This document shows, in pieces, positions 1 to 10,765 of a DNA stretch of 64,000 nt (position 1 is the stretch's first letter; every line of letters begins with the position of its first letter). A program made the translations under genes and the position numbers. The DNA lies in assembly GCA_963920575.1 (NCBI GenBank), contig OY986966.1, forward strand, positions 2,934,130 through 2,998,129, in the 5' to 3' direction. This DNA comes from Narthecium ossifragum. Lineage: Eukaryota; Streptophyta; Magnoliopsida; Dioscoreales; Nartheciaceae. The notes under the pieces were generated by a model. It was not told the origin of the DNA, did no database searches, and saw nothing but the letters and a program-made list of their open reading frames with translations.

Positions 1-31
1 AATCTATTTATAAACCAACATCTCCCACTCG
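1..31 (-). repeat. Start of 3' LTR (1-20) and polypurine tract (21-31)
   Basis: On the minus strand a purine-rich run ending in gtgggaga is followed directly by TGTTGG, the LTR start. The same LTR start occurs at 10082, with TG changed to TA. A second, similar purine run lies at the complement of about 936-946 and could be a remnant or a secondary tract. Confidence 0.8.
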
Positions 32-1194
32 TCGATGATGAGCTGGATCTATTTAGTAGTGTAGACAGAACTTGGATTTTTCAAGAATCCATTCATACAG
101 AAAAATGGGCCGTGCGACCTGAAAGCACACAAATGATGGGAGCTCCAATATAGAAACCGGTTAAGGTCATAAAGGAGACATCAACCATATTGACGAAGTA
201 AAATATAATTGAAACATGTACTTTAGTACCCCAAACATTTTTAGTTACACATAACCGAGTATAACTAGATCCCTCAGAAGTCCAATACTCGCTACTTTCT
301 TATTACAAATATTCACAATCATGTCCTACTTTTTCAAGTGACATTATTGTCCGGCCGGAGAATATAAGTAACATGTGTAAAACTAAATTTGTTCTTTCCT
401 TTGCCCTGATATCATTAGGATCAGAATTAATTCGCTTTCCCAGAAGTGCTCCTTTAGATCGAATCGACTCATGATCATAGATAACACTCTAAAGTAGCAA
501 ACACTAATCCTTTCACTTTGTGATATAGTCAAAAGTTACAAAGGGTAACATTTGAGATCTAAATTAAGATCTCCAGGACTCACACAGTATAGAAGCAGGG
601 AACGATTTCATACTTCCTGATAGGTCGGCAAGCACATGCAGTATGAAATGCATGTTACGGTGGAGCTTCTCTTTTCTTTTACTAAGATAAAGAGTGTATG
701 TCATTGCTCTTCTTAAGTAAAAACACCATACAAGTCTTAGTCTTGTCGCCAAACTAACTCAGGCGCTAAACTTGAAATTTCTATTTGTTCACTGTCTACA
801 TCGCCAGATTAAAATTTCACACTTGGCTTCAATTGATAGACTCATGAATAGTGGTATATTATCCATGTTGATTCTATTAGAATCTCATCTTGGTTTTAAC
901 CAAGGCGATTTAAATTTAAACTAAACTTTCTCCCACTGCGCCTAAAGTCACTTTCAAAGCAATTAGTTCAAATCGTCTCATCTCTGCTCACTCTCTAAGC
1001 GCCAGAGGTGATCGTTCGTGTGAGTGAACCAATCTTTGTCTATTGACATGCAACATTAAACTATACTAGCTGTCACTTACAGTAAAACATCAAAATAATT
1101 TGAATGAATTTTACCAACACAAGGCAAAAACAAATTTCATTCAAATTAACTGTAAGGTAATACAAGTGAACCATTGGACCACACCTGATAATAT

Positions 1195-4100
1195 TCACAT
1201 TCTACACAAGCCTAGAGATTTTACATGTCCAACAAATGAATCTCTAGCTATTGGCTTAGTGAAAGGATCAGCAACCATAACTTTTGTAGAAATGTGTTTC
1301 AGGATCACCTCCTTTTGTGTAATCATGTCTCTAACATAATGATATCTAATTTGAATATGTTTGGTTTTTCCATGATACTTAGGATCCTTAGCATAAGCCA
1401 ACGCAGCCATGCTGTCAGAGAAAATTGTCACTGGTTCTGATGCTGATTTGACAATTTCCAAATGTTGTAGGAATCTTCTTAACCAAACCGCTTCTTGTAT
1501 AGCAGAGGAACATGCTATGTATTCTGCCTCCATGGTAGACAAGGCAATACAGGATTGTTTCTTGCTACTCCAAGATATAGCACAACCATACAACAAGAAT
1601 GCATATCCTGAAGTTGATTTGCGCTCATCTATATCACCACCCCAATCGGCATCAGTATAACCAACTAAGCGCAAATCCTTTTCTTGATAGCACAACACAA
1701 AATCTGATGTTCCTTTTAGATACCGCAAAATTCTCTTGACTGCCTTCCAATGCTTAATTCCTGGATTTGACTGATATCTGCTTACCAATCCAACAACATA
1801 GCATAAGTCGGGACGTGTGCACATCATTGCATACATCAAACTACCAATAACACTGGAATAAGGTACATTAGACATTCTCTGTTTTTTTTTTGGAGTCTTA
1901 GGACACATGTCTATACTTAAGCTCGAGTTTCTTTCAACTGGTGTGTCCATCGGCTTGCAATTGTGCATGTGAAAACGCTCTAACATCTTTTTGATGTAAG
2001 TCTCTTGAGATAAACCCAAGAGTCTTTTAGCGCGATCCCTTAGAATTTTCACACCCAGCACAAAGCTAGCTTCACCCATGTCTTTCATCTTGAAATTTGA
2101 TGATAACCACTTCTTAGTGTTTTCAATCAATTCCTTATCATTTCCAGCCAATAAAATGTCATCAACATATAAGGACAGAATGACGAAACCATGCTTTGAA
2201 CGTTTCACATATACACAATGGTCCTCTTCCATCATTGCAAACTTATCCATTAGAATAGCTTGATGAAATTTGTGGTTCCATTGTCTAGATGCTTGTTTGA
2301 GACCATATATGGATCTTTTAAGCTTGCAAACTTTGCGCTCATTACCTTTAGATTCAAAACCTATAGGTTGATCCATATATATCTCTTCATCTAGTTCCCC
2401 ATTGAGAAATGCAGTTTTAACGTCTATTTGGTAAAGGTCCAAGTCCATTTGAGCGACAATGGCTAAGATGAGGCGAATTGAAGCAAACCTTACTACTGGT
2501 GAAAAAGTTTCTTCATAATCAATTCCCTCCTTTTGGGTATAGCCTTTGGCCACTAGTCGGGCCTTGTATTTATCAATAGTCCCATCCGCCTTGCGTTTAA
2601 TCTTAAGAACACATTTGTTCCCAATTGATTTACGTCCTGGCGGTAAGTCTACTAATTCCCAAACTTGATTGGTTTTCATAGACTCCATTTCCTCCTCCAT
2701 AGCTTTAATCCATTCCCCAACTTTAGGACTCGAAAGAGCTGCTTGAACAGTCTTAGGTTCCTCTTCATCCTGTGGAGCAACCATAAAAGCTTCCCCCTCA
2801 ATCTCAAATTGACGACGAGGAATCTTTTCACCGATACTCCTACGAGGTTGAGATTGATCATGATCATGCTCCATAGGGGTGATATCATTGCTCCCACTAA
2901 CCGCTACTTGTTCAGGAATTTCTTCCTCAACTATTCGGTTGGGTGCTTTATCAGTTAGATCATCTACCTCATAAAGATGAAAATCCTCAATAGCCTCTCC
3001 TCGCTTAGGGAATTCCTTTTCTAAGAAAATGACATCTCGTGACTCAATTTCTGTAACTCTTCCATCATTTTCTTCACCCAGAAACACAAATCCTTTGGAA
3101 TTATTCGAGTATCTTATAAAGATACATTTCTTCCCCCCATGACCAAGTTTTTCATATTGGTGAGAAATTATGTGTACATAAGCTGCACAACCCCAAGGAT
3201 GCAAATTACCTAAATTAGGCTTTTTGCCATTCCATAATTCATATGGGGTGGAGGATACAGTTTTAGAGGGCACACGATTAAGTATATAGGCAGCAGTTAA
3301 TAATGCATCTCCCCAAAAGGAAATAGGCAAATTAGCTTGTGCCATCATTGACCTAACCATGTCTAATAGGGTTCTATTCCTTCTTTCTGCTACTCCATTT
3401 TGTTGTGGAGTATAAGGAATAGTTAGCTGTCTAGCTATGCCCTTTTCATCACAAAAACATTTAAATTGATCAGATAGATATTCACGACCTCGATCAGTCC
3501 TAAGAGATTTGATATTTGTGTTTAACTGATTCTCAACCAACCTAGTATAACGTATGAAGCAATCTAATGCTTCAGACTTATGAGAGATCAAATAAACATG
3601 TCCAAATCTTGTGAAATCATCTATAAATGTGATGAAATAGAAAGCTCCATGCCTAGCCCTCACATTCATTGGGCCACAGATGTCAGAATGAATTAATTGC
3701 AATGGTGTTGTGGCTCTTTTGGCTTTACCAAATGGTAATCTTGTTGATTTTCCAGCAAGACAATGCTCACAAGTTGGTAAATCGACTTTAGCTAGTGAGA
3801 TTAATAGGCCTTCTCTAGCCAACCTATTAAGTCGATCATGCCCAATATGTCCTAATCTAGCATGCCATAGAAGATCATCTACAACAATACTAGAATTACC
3901 AACAACATAAACGGTAGCATTGTCTATTACATCAACAAGTACGGTGTCCATCACCATAAAACCATCTAATACAAAACCACAACCATAGTAAACATTGTCT
4001 AGAAACACCTTAACAGAGTTGTCCATAAACACAACACGAAATCCTAATTTCAAAAGAACAAGCACAGTAACTAAATTTCGTCGAACTTCCGGAGCGTAAA

Positions 4101-5160
4101 GCACAGCATGAAGATATAGCGTGCGACCACCCTGCAACACTAGCTTGCAGGTATCGATCCCAAGCACTTCAGCGGAAGCATTATTCCCCATGTATATGCG
4201 TCTACTTCCCTTCGATAATCGACGAAATTCTACGATGGTGGTTCTATCCCTTGCTATATGGTCTGTTGCTGCTGAGTCTACAGTCAAGAAAGGAACAGTT
4301 TCAGCCAACATCAAACAGCTACTAACAAATAAGTTAGAGGGAGTAGGCATAGCATATAGTACCTTCGGCTCAGTGCATTCACGAGCGAAGTGTCCCAGCT
4401 TGCCACAGTTAAAGCAATTCTTGCCCTTCTTGTCTTTCTGACCACCACGTTTGCCTCTCTTGCGCTTGTCATTCTTTGGACCTAATCCATCCGCTTTGCT
4501 TTTACCTTTGAAGTTTTTACCTTTACCTCGTTTGCGCTTAAAGCCCGAAGCCTTTAGCGATGAGGATTCAGTCATAAAAGCTTCATCAATAGGTTTCTCA
4601 GCATGAAGATGATCTTCTTCTAACTCGACATGACGTGCAACATCATCAAAAGTCTTGATGTTGTCATTATGAGTAAGATTAGTCTTCATATGCTCCCAAG
4701 AACCAAGCAAAGTACGGATTATTGCTTGAACTTGTTGCTCGTCAGTCATTTCATGTCCAGAAATCCTCAATTCACTGATAATATTCGACATGATTGTCAG
4801 ATGCTGCCTCATCGAATGATGCTGGCGCTTCTTGTACCTGTCGAAATTGAGGGTTAACTGATGAAGTCGAGTAGTAGAGGTTCCTCCATACTGGACTTTA
4901 ACAGCATCCCAAACAGCCATGGCTGAATGATGCTTTTCAAAACGAAGCATCAAGTCATTTCTCATGCTGCTCAGCATCAATATGCGAGAAACTCTATCCT
5001 TGCGCCTATAAGCTTGATAGAGTTCTAGATTACGCCGATGCTGAGCAGTTGTGCCTTGCTCATGTTCAACCATAGGTTGTGTTATAGTTTCTAGCATGTC
5101 CTGTTCTTCCAGGAGATACTGAATTTTCCTATGCCATATGTCATAGTTTTTCTCATTCAA
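1195..5160 (-). CDS. copia gag-pol polyprotein, open for 1321 codons, cut off from its own start codon
   Basis: This encodes the polyprotein that packages, cleaves, copies and inserts the element. In order it shows a gag domain; a CCHC zinc knuckle ([14 protein letters not shown], near residue 250); an aspartic protease with DSAATDH (near 295); an integrase with an HHCC-like zinc finger and the D, D and E positions ([22 protein letters not shown]); a reverse transcriptase with YVDD; and an RNase H with YTDADW and STMEAEY. The protease motif is usually DSGA, so Ala replaces Gly here. There is no internal stop or frameshift. The in-frame Met at 5160 is probably not the natural start: a start codon at 7558-7560 is in the same frame once the solo LTR is ignored. 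The usual element-encoded gag N-terminus is therefore separated by about 2.35 kb. Confidence 0.95.
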   Translation of the reverse strand: MNEKNYDIWHRKIQYLLEEQDMLETITQPMVEHEQGTTAQHRRNLELYQAYRRKDRVSRILMLSSMRNDLMLRFEKHHSAMAVWDAVKVQYGGTSTTRLHQLTLNFDRYKKRQHHSMRQHLTIMSNIISELRISGHEMTDEQQVQAIIRTLLGSWEHMKTNLTHNDNIKTFDDVARHVELEEDHLHAEKPIDEAFMTESSSLKASGFKRKRGKGKNFKGKSKADGLGPKNDKRKRGKRGGQKDKKGKNCFNCGKLGHFARECTEPKVLYAMPTPSNLFVSSCLMLAETVPFLTVDSAATDHIARDRTTIVEFRRLSKGSRRIYMGNNASAEVLGIDTCKLVLQGGRTLYLHAVLYAPEVRRNLVTVLVLLKLGFRVVFMDNSVKVFLDNVYYGCGFVLDGFMVMDTVLVDVIDNATVYVVGNSSIVVDDLLWHARLGHIGHDRLNRLAREGLLISLAKVDLPTCEHCLAGKSTRLPFGKAKRATTPLQLIHSDICGPMNVRARHGAFYFITFIDDFTRFGHVYLISHKSEALDCFIRYTRLVENQLNTNIKSLRTDRGREYLSDQFKCFCDEKGIARQLTIPYTPQQNGVAERRNRTLLDMVRSMMAQANLPISFWGDALLTAAYILNRVPSKTVSSTPYELWNGKKPNLGNLHPWGCAAYVHIISHQYEKLGHGGKKCIFIRYSNNSKGFVFLGEENDGRVTEIESRDVIFLEKEFPKRGEAIEDFHLYEVDDLTDKAPNRIVEEEIPEQVAVSGSNDITPMEHDHDQSQPRRSIGEKIPRRQFEIEGEAFMVAPQDEEEPKTVQAALSSPKVGEWIKAMEEEMESMKTNQVWELVDLPPGRKSIGNKCVLKIKRKADGTIDKYKARLVAKGYTQKEGIDYEETFSPVVRFASIRLILAIVAQMDLDLYQIDVKTAFLNGELDEEIYMDQPIGFESKGNERKVCKLKRSIYGLKQASRQWNHKFHQAILMDKFAMMEEDHCVYVKRSKHGFVILSLYVDDILLAGNDKELIENTKKWLSSNFKMKDMGEASFVLGVKILRDRAKRLLGLSQETYIKKMLERFHMHNCKPMDTPVERNSSLSIDMCPKTPKKKQRMSNVPYSSVIGSLMYAMMCTRPDLCYVVGLVSRYQSNPGIKHWKAVKRILRYLKGTSDFVLCYQEKDLRLVGYTDADWGGDIDERKSTSGYAFLLYGCAISWSSKKQSCIALSTMEAEYIACSSAIQEAVWLRRFLQHLEIVKSASEPVTIFSDSMAALAYAKDPKYHGKTKHIQIRYHYVRDMITQKEVILKHISTKVMVADPFTKPIARDSFVGHVKSLGLCRM

Positions 5161-5473
5161 TTTGTCCCCCTGATTTAAATCAGCGATAAAGTGAGGGCCC
5201 GTCCCTCAGACCTGACTCCACCACGTGGGTCGAGAGCCGGTTTCCTGTTGGTTTGGTTCCGCGTCGGGCACGATCGGGCGATCGTGTGGCGGTTTTGGAC
5301 CGGGGGCATTTTGGTAAATATGCCCTCTGGTGGTCGGTTTCACACCCGCGTTCCACACACTGACTTTGATTGATGTATGTGTTTGATTAGAATCCCTAGG
5401 GTGCGTCCGATCGGAGGATCGGAGCTCGATCGGGAAAGATCGATTTGGACGGCTGAGATAGATTTGGAATGTC

Positions 5474-5480
5474 TATATAA
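5474..5480 (+). promoter_or_regulatory. TATA box of the solo LTR
   Basis: TATATAA lies in gtctatataagcc and is followed by a CT-rich leader (5490-5550). This is the expected arrangement for the U3/R junction. It points away from the disrupted gag-pol, in the plus direction. Confidence 0.65.
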
Positions 5481-6013
5481 GCCAAGTCCCTTTCTCTCTT
5501 TCCTTCTCTCCTCCTTCACCTGTCGTTCTCTCCCCTTCTCTCTCCTTCGGCTGAGCTAGGGTTGGAGACTTCGGCTTTCGGAGCTTGGATCTTGGCGGCT
5601 CGGCTGGTGGCACGCGTGGAGGAGCTACCCTACTTGCTCAAGTAGGTGTTTTTACCTCGATCCTTGGATCGGATTCTCCTAGGATAGGTTTTATGTGCAT
5701 TCGCTGTAAGAATACATGTTAGAATGGTTTGTAACTCCTTGTATGTGTAGAGTAACTCTTTTCCTGTATTCCTACGTTGAGATTTCAGCATTTGAACGGT
5801 TAGTTTCCGTATTATCGCCGTTTTATCGGTTTTTGTCCATTTGGACCTAGATAAGAGATTTAACCGTCGAAAACTGGATTTCTTCACTCCATTAGCTTCC
5901 CCTTTGCTAAATATACTTGCTTGCAAAATCTCATTTAATTCCAACATGATTTGATACTTCAAATCCAAAGAAATGGATTTCTGGTACTGTTCTGATGAAC
6001 TGTGCCAAGGCTC

Positions 6014-6393
6014 GACGGTCGATCGGTGCATCGACCGTCAAGTGTGGTTTTACCCTTTCTGGGCCTGACGGTCGACCGTCGGATCGACCGTCGCATCGAC
6101 CGTCGGATCGACCGTCGCATCGACCGTCGGGCTCTGTCGGGATTTTAGCCTCCCAGGGTCGATGCATGGATCGACCGTGGGAGTTCCTCTTTTTTCGCCA
6201 TTTACCTGACGGTCGACCGTCGCATCGACCGTCAGGCGCTTTTTGGTTTTGGGCTTCTCAGGGTCGATGGGTGGATCGACCGTCGCCCTGGGTTTTCCTC
6301 GCATGGGTCTCACGGTCGATCTCCGGATCGACCGTGGCATCGTCCGTGGCCTCACGGTCGATCCCCGGATCGACCGTGACATCGTCCGTGACC
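6014..6393. repeat. Palindromic array of the word gatcgaccgtc inside the solo LTR
   Basis: At least 12 copies of tcgaccgt lie within 380 bp. They include a perfect 10-bp-arm hairpin at 6014-6039, two copies of the 14-bp palindrome gacggtcgaccgtc (6067-6080 and 6208-6221), and four tandem 12-mers alternating ggatcgaccgtc and gcatcgaccgtc (6081-6128). Further inverted pairs follow near 6156, 6262, 6313 and 6353. Long open frames across the array on both strands are a by-product of the repeat. Confidence 0.9.
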
Positions 6394-7536
6394 CTTTAAA
6401 CTCGGTTTTCTGGTATTTCTTGGTTGGTTTTGATGGGGGGATTAGTATCTAAACATGTTGGGAAGCATGTGGGGGGATTTGATGAGGTTTTCAAAGGATT
6501 TCCATTTGGTTTGAGATTGATTCAAATGTTCTTTCTTTTTTAGAAAACCTATGGTTCTACTTGCAATTAATACATGATTGATTGTAGTTAAGTGCTTAGT
6601 TAATTGCTTAGCCATTAGCTAGCTATGAGTGCTAGCTAATGAGGAATTGTGAAACCTTAGCCTCTTGCCGGCGAGTGCCGAGGGCTATTGTATATCTGTG
6701 GAACTTATAACTGCTGATGTGACATATAGAGAAAACTAGGATAGATGTTTGCCTAGGATCATGCATTGTATGCATTAGAGGCATTTGAGGTTAGGCGGGC
6801 GATGGTTTAGGTCGCCGATCCGAGGCTCTCGGGTAGCTCGGATCTAGCCTTAGGACCGTGGATGGGTATTCAGGAGTAAGGTGTGATTGTTGATCAAATC
6901 TCATGTCTTTTGAGGATTCACGCTAGTTGACTCTGATCAGTGTTTGAGGTTTAGAGGTCGGGTTGTCTTCCGAAGCTAAGTTCTAAGGATGGGTGTCGAC
7001 GTCCCTGACATGGTCCCCAGGCAGTGGTTTTCTGCTGGGTAATGGTGATCCTACTAGTTCCGGTTCTTTCCTCCCAGCGTGTTGGTTGAGTTTCCTAGCG
7101 TGGTCGGTTGAGAAGAGTAGGATCCCTTGGGGAGTCGACAGGGTTGTGGGACCCGTGGCATCCGTTAGACTTGAGCTGGAAGACAACTCTGTTGTTGTTT
7201 TCCTCCCTTCAGTGTGCCGTAGAGTAGGACCCTACTGAGCTTATCGCTCACTCCTACCCGGGCTGCGTTTGCAGGTGCAGGCGGCAGTTCTTCTTCGGTG
7301 GAGCCGGCAGGATCGGCTTTTGGCGGCGCGAGTACTTCCAGAGGCGCTTGAGGTTGCTTGGAGGATTACCAGTTGTACAACTTGATGATATATGATAATT
7401 AAATCTGTTTAGCCTATGGAATATAATTGTTTTAAATTATCCGTCTTTTCCGCTTTGTACTGCGCTGGTTGATGATCAATAGTGTTAGGACCCTCACGCC
7501 TCGTCCTGGATGGGTTTTCTGGGTCGGGGTGTGACA

Positions 7537-7560
7537 GATAATGCTCTTTGTCGCAGCCAT
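7537..7560 (-). pseudogene. Detached first codons of the copia gag
   Basis: An ATG at 7558-7560 opens eight codons that run into the solo LTR boundary. The frame equals that of 1195-5160 when the LTR and one target-duplication copy are discounted. The element's own start codon is thus separated from the body of gag-pol. Confidence 0.8.
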
Positions 7561-7920
7561 TCTAATTTAGAAACAACAAATTAACATAAGGAACTAGCAC
7601 AATAATATCTTATAGAATCTTGCTGCAATATCTTGAATTAAGTAAAAATAATCTAACATATGTAAAAGTAACGAAAAAGAATATTTATAACATTCTATCA
7701 ATTCCTAAATACATAGCCAAACTATTAATACTTAACTCATAATTGCGCAAGAGTTCAATTTGTAGGTGAAAAAGAGATTTCACTCCTAATATTCCCATGA
7801 TATCATGCTCAAATACAGCACAACAAAAAAAACTTCATTAATTAACATGATATCTACATATACAAAGAGCATAAAGATAGTATTCACATATACAACAAGT
7901 GACTCAGATCAATCTATGGC

Positions 7921-8613
7921 CTAGTGCAGCTTGGATTTCTTAGGAGGAGGGGTGCCATCAGACTCAATCTCAGAGACCTGTCTAAGATCCTCTTCATGCT
8001 GATATGATTTAGCCACAGAATCCTCACTAGAAGACTTAGTGAGATCAGATTCAGTATCAGAAAACTCGCTAGGAATATCCTCTCCTTGCTCAGCTAAAAA
8101 TGCATTAGAAGAACCATAGAGATCTGCAAAAAACATGTCACCAAAACAGCTTTTCCATATCACATCATCCATCTTCCTTATCCAAGGAAAATTGCCTGCA
8201 GTGTGATTTGTTCTTCTTGCACTTTGATAGCTATGAGCATATGAAAGAGATGTTGAGCGATATATGTTCCTTTGAACATTTCGCTTTATCTCTTCTTCTA
8301 TCTTTCGAGTTATATTGTTGAAATCTAAGCCACCAAGTTGCTTTTTTAGCTCCTTAGCAACTGCTTCCAACCTATCAGGAAGAGAATCAAGTAGGATTTC
8401 CATTTTCCGATCTATGTGTAGTTGAATCCCATATTCCTTAGAAAGATAGTAGAGCTTTCTCCACATATTGTAAGTATGTAAGGTCAATGTGTCCCCATCT
8501 TCCATTTCATAGGCTAACACACTTTCTAATGAATTGTCCTCCACTGCATTGAATTGGGCATAACTAATCAAGAGACTTGTTCTATACCATGAATGCACAT
8601 AAACTAAAAACAT
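7921..8613 (-). CDS. Unrecognised 230-residue frame in the copia leader
   Basis: I do not recognise this protein. It lies in the sense direction of the copia element, between its primer site and gag. The N-terminal half is mixed. A charged, probably helical stretch follows near residues 85-115 (KELKKQLGG then KIEEEIKRN). The last 50 residues are strongly acidic and Ser-rich, and the chain ends PPPKKSKLH, which could be a nuclear localisation signal. The start at 8613 is uncertain: tgtttttag just upstream looks like a splice acceptor, so this may be the last exon of a captured gene. It has no zinc knuckle or retroviral motif. It could be an extra element ORF, a transduced host gene piece, or chance. 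Confidence 0.45.
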   Translation of the reverse strand: MFLVYVHSWYRTSLLISYAQFNAVEDNSLESVLAYEMEDGDTLTLHTYNMWRKLYYLSKEYGIQLHIDRKMEILLDSLPDRLEAVAKELKKQLGGLDFNNITRKIEEEIKRNVQRNIYRSTSLSYAHSYQSARRTNHTAGNFPWIRKMDDVIWKSCFGDMFFADLYGSSNAFLAEQGEDIPSEFSDTESDLTKSSSEDSVAKSYQHEEDLRQVSEIESDGTPPPKKSKLH

Positions 8614-8999
8614 AATGCAGTCATATAAGATACTCGAAATACATAGTATCTAATCTGCTCATCTGAACTCGAAACAAGCATCTATTCAACAAATAAGAAT
8701 AATTACTCATCTGCTAGACTTTGATACTCGATCATCGAGACTTGTTAAATCATGCAAATGAGAAATACGAGGCTAGAATGACAGGAAACTATTCAACAAA
8801 TAAGAATAATTAAAAAATATATATATATGAGATCAGGACAGTCTCCTGACTCAAAAATTCTGACAAAGCTTTAGACGTAGTGGATTTCCTATTGAGTTAT
8901 AGAGTCAAAATGGTCAACTTCAATAGACTGTCAAGTCACATGCTACTCTATAGCACCAACCCCAAAAAAACAAAGCCCATTTCACCAGAGATCTCGCTC

Positions 9000-9640
9000 A
9001 GAGGTCTCGATCAAGATGCAGAAGTGAGAGGAAAACCGGCGGCAGCAAGGCGAGCGCTGGCAGTAGGGGTAGAGCGCTCCCAAGCCGTGGTAATGTCGAC
9101 GCAGCGCTTCGGGGCCGTGGCTCGACGAGATCCGACCTCATTCGCTGGCCACATCAACTGCGGCCCCGACGTCCAAGGTGAAGCCCCGACCTCGGTGTCC
9201 TTCGCCATGATCTCCAGAGCCCCGTCTGCACCAACCGCGACGCCCTTGCCTCCGTTGTCGTCGGATGCCACGGCCGTGTTGAAGCTCTTCGACGCCGTTC
9301 ATTGGCCCGAGCGACCCTTGCTCAAGCGAAACCACCATCATTCTCAACCGGCACTCAAAACCCTCCTCGTCACTTACGTCCCCACACTCTCCGTCGCCTC
9401 CTCCATTGCGCCCAAAGGAACGAAGATCGGAGAGCGAATGATGTTGATCGTGGACCACCACCGGGGAATTGGGATGGGGTGTCGCTGGATCCGGGAATGG
9501 GAATGAAGGAAGAAGAACTCGATCGTCTTCTTCAACTTCCAACAGGTATGTATACCATCCCACAAACAAAAATTGCAATTCTCGGATCGAATTCGACACC
9601 GGTGCAGTGGAGAAAAACAATACATTCACGAAAACAGATG
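9000..9640 (-). other. GC-rich exon-like segment in the copia leader
   Basis: About 600 bp is clearly richer in G+C than the AT-rich flanks. On the minus strand a short frame begins with ATG at 9404-9406 (MEEATESV) and meets a strong donor-like gtaagt (complement of 9372-9377). This looks like a 5' UTR plus the first exon of a plant gene carried inside the retrotransposon. No family is recognisable. It may belong with the 7921-8613 frame. Confidence 0.4.
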
Positions 9641-9641
9641 T

Positions 9642-9657
9642 ACTAGCTCTGATACCA
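9642..9657 (-). other. Primer binding site (initiator tRNA-Met type)
   Basis: The complement reads TGGTATCAGAGCTAGT, the plant tRNA-Met primer sequence. It sits one base inside the LTR end at 9659. It fixes the orientation and the inner edge of the 5' LTR. Confidence 0.9.
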
Positions 9658-9658
9658 A

Positions 9659-10082
9659 TGTTGAATTTTTTAGGAATGAAATTGCATAGCAATGTTGACG
9701 AGAACTTACTCGTTAGCCTAGGATCTTCTTCTCCTCTGTTTCACGTGTGATCCAAGTGATCTTGTTACTAGAACAAGATTTCCAATCCACAACCCAAGTT
9801 TCTTCTCCTCTGTTTCACGTCTGTCCTTCTTTCTCTCCACTGGTTCTTCCTCACTCAGTTAGAGTTCGATCACTGATAACCCGACGGGAAGAGTTCTCTC
9901 ACACCCAAAAAAACATCCCCTGGCCAGCGGTTCCTTTTTGCCGCTTAATCCAGGAGACGCTTAGCGATTCCAAGCGGTTTAGATAACTGTCATCTAAACC
10001 GTTTGATCTGCTTAAATGGATTAAACCAATTAGATCTGAGTCTAGTCATCATTAGCGACCCTAATCTATTTATAAACCAATA
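9659..10082 (-). repeat. 5' LTR of the copia element
   Basis: The 424-bp LTR ends ...CAACA next to the primer site. Its other end is TATTGG, where the 3' LTR has TGTTGG, so its terminal TG has decayed. A TATAAATA lies close to the outer end. A 20-bp word, tcttctcctctgtttcacgt, occurs twice about 83 bp apart (near 9726 and 9809), suggesting a small internal duplication. Confidence 0.88.
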
Positions 10083-10764
10083 TGGAGTGGAGAGAATTTC
10101 TGTCTTTTGTCAGGTTCAGGAGTATCATTGCGTAAAGAAATATGAAAAGGGGATTGATATGTTAAAAGCTATCTTGAGGGAGGGGTATCAATAGGTAAAA
10201 AAAATATATATTCAAAGAGAGTATCTATTGATGGAGATGGATAGAGTTTTAATTAGAGGACCGTTGTTAAAAGAGTCAACAAGATTGCGACGTGTTGACA
10301 ACCAAAAAATGAAATCTATCAACCAAGAGGATGTTGATATAATGATATGCAAACTACAAAGTCAGCGATATTTGTTTTATTCTGAAAAGCAGTAATCATC
10401 GTACCTGAAACGCTTTAAAAAAATAAAAATTGCTTCTTTAATTTTGATTTTTAATACAAACCTACTTGTCCAAAAGAAGAAAATAAATAATGAGAATTAT
10501 TTGAAAGGAAACATAAGGATAAGAAATAGCCTGGAATTCATCCATGGTGTGAAGTACTATCATATGTAGCAGCAAATTCCATGTGATTATTTGACACACT
10601 ATACCAAAAGCCTGATAACATAATCACCTACTTGTATGACTACTTGTATGATGCGATGCAGCATGGGCGGTGATGATGCACGAATGGTACACGACAAACC
10701 TCAGGAACATCAGAGAAAGACACGAACTCCGAAGTTTACCGGGATGTCAGAAAAGACTAGCGGG
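10083..10764. other. Intergenic, nothing recognised
   Basis: AT-rich sequence with only short frames. I see no family similarity, repeat or signal. Confidence 0.6.
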
Positions 10765-10765
10765 G

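Larger units (their letters stand above)
5190..7536 (+). mobile_element. Solo LTR of a gypsy-type retrotransposon
   Basis: The 2347-bp unit is flanked by a perfect 5-bp repeat, gataa, at 5185-5189 and 7537-7541. It ends in gggtcggggtgtgaca and starts agtgag, where tgtgag would be expected (one change at the first base). It has a TATA box at 5474-5480, a pyrimidine-rich leader and no coding domains, as expected after recombination between two LTRs. Its last few hundred bases match the LTR at 62013-64000 read on the minus strand: both contain a gagtRggaccctRctgagct stretch, a gcaggtgcagg stretch and the same terminus. Assignment to gypsy is inferred from LTR size and terminus only. Confidence 0.88.
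1..10082 (-). mobile_element. Ty1/copia LTR retrotransposon, nearly complete, with a nested solo LTR
   Basis: The element reads on the minus strand. Its 5' LTR is 9659-10082, followed by a tRNA-Met primer site (9642-9657), a long leader, gag-pol (1195-5160, with the original start at 7560) and a purine tract (complement of 21-31). The window opens 20 bases inside the 3' LTR: bases 1-20 match the end of the 5' LTR at 10063-10082 in 19 of 20 positions. A gypsy-type solo LTR (5190-7536) is nested inside. Two stretches are unusually long for copia: about 2.1 kb between primer site and gag, and about 1.2 kb between the pol stop and the 3' LTR. The target duplication cannot be checked because the other end lies outside the window. 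Confidence 0.92.

Noticed and set aside
6014..6393. CRISPR-like regular repeats
   Set aside because: Repeats are palindromic 12-mers without unique spacers of constant size, and the DNA is a plant LTR.
6050..6400. Long open frames on both strands through the palindrome array, with repeated STVD/DRPSH-like peptides
   Set aside because: They follow from a 12-bp repeat without stops; the symmetry of the two strands shows that they are not selected proteins.
8880..9506. Plus-strand 208-residue frame in the GC-rich block
   Set aside because: The opposite strand has a better exon-like reading; the plus frame shows no domain.
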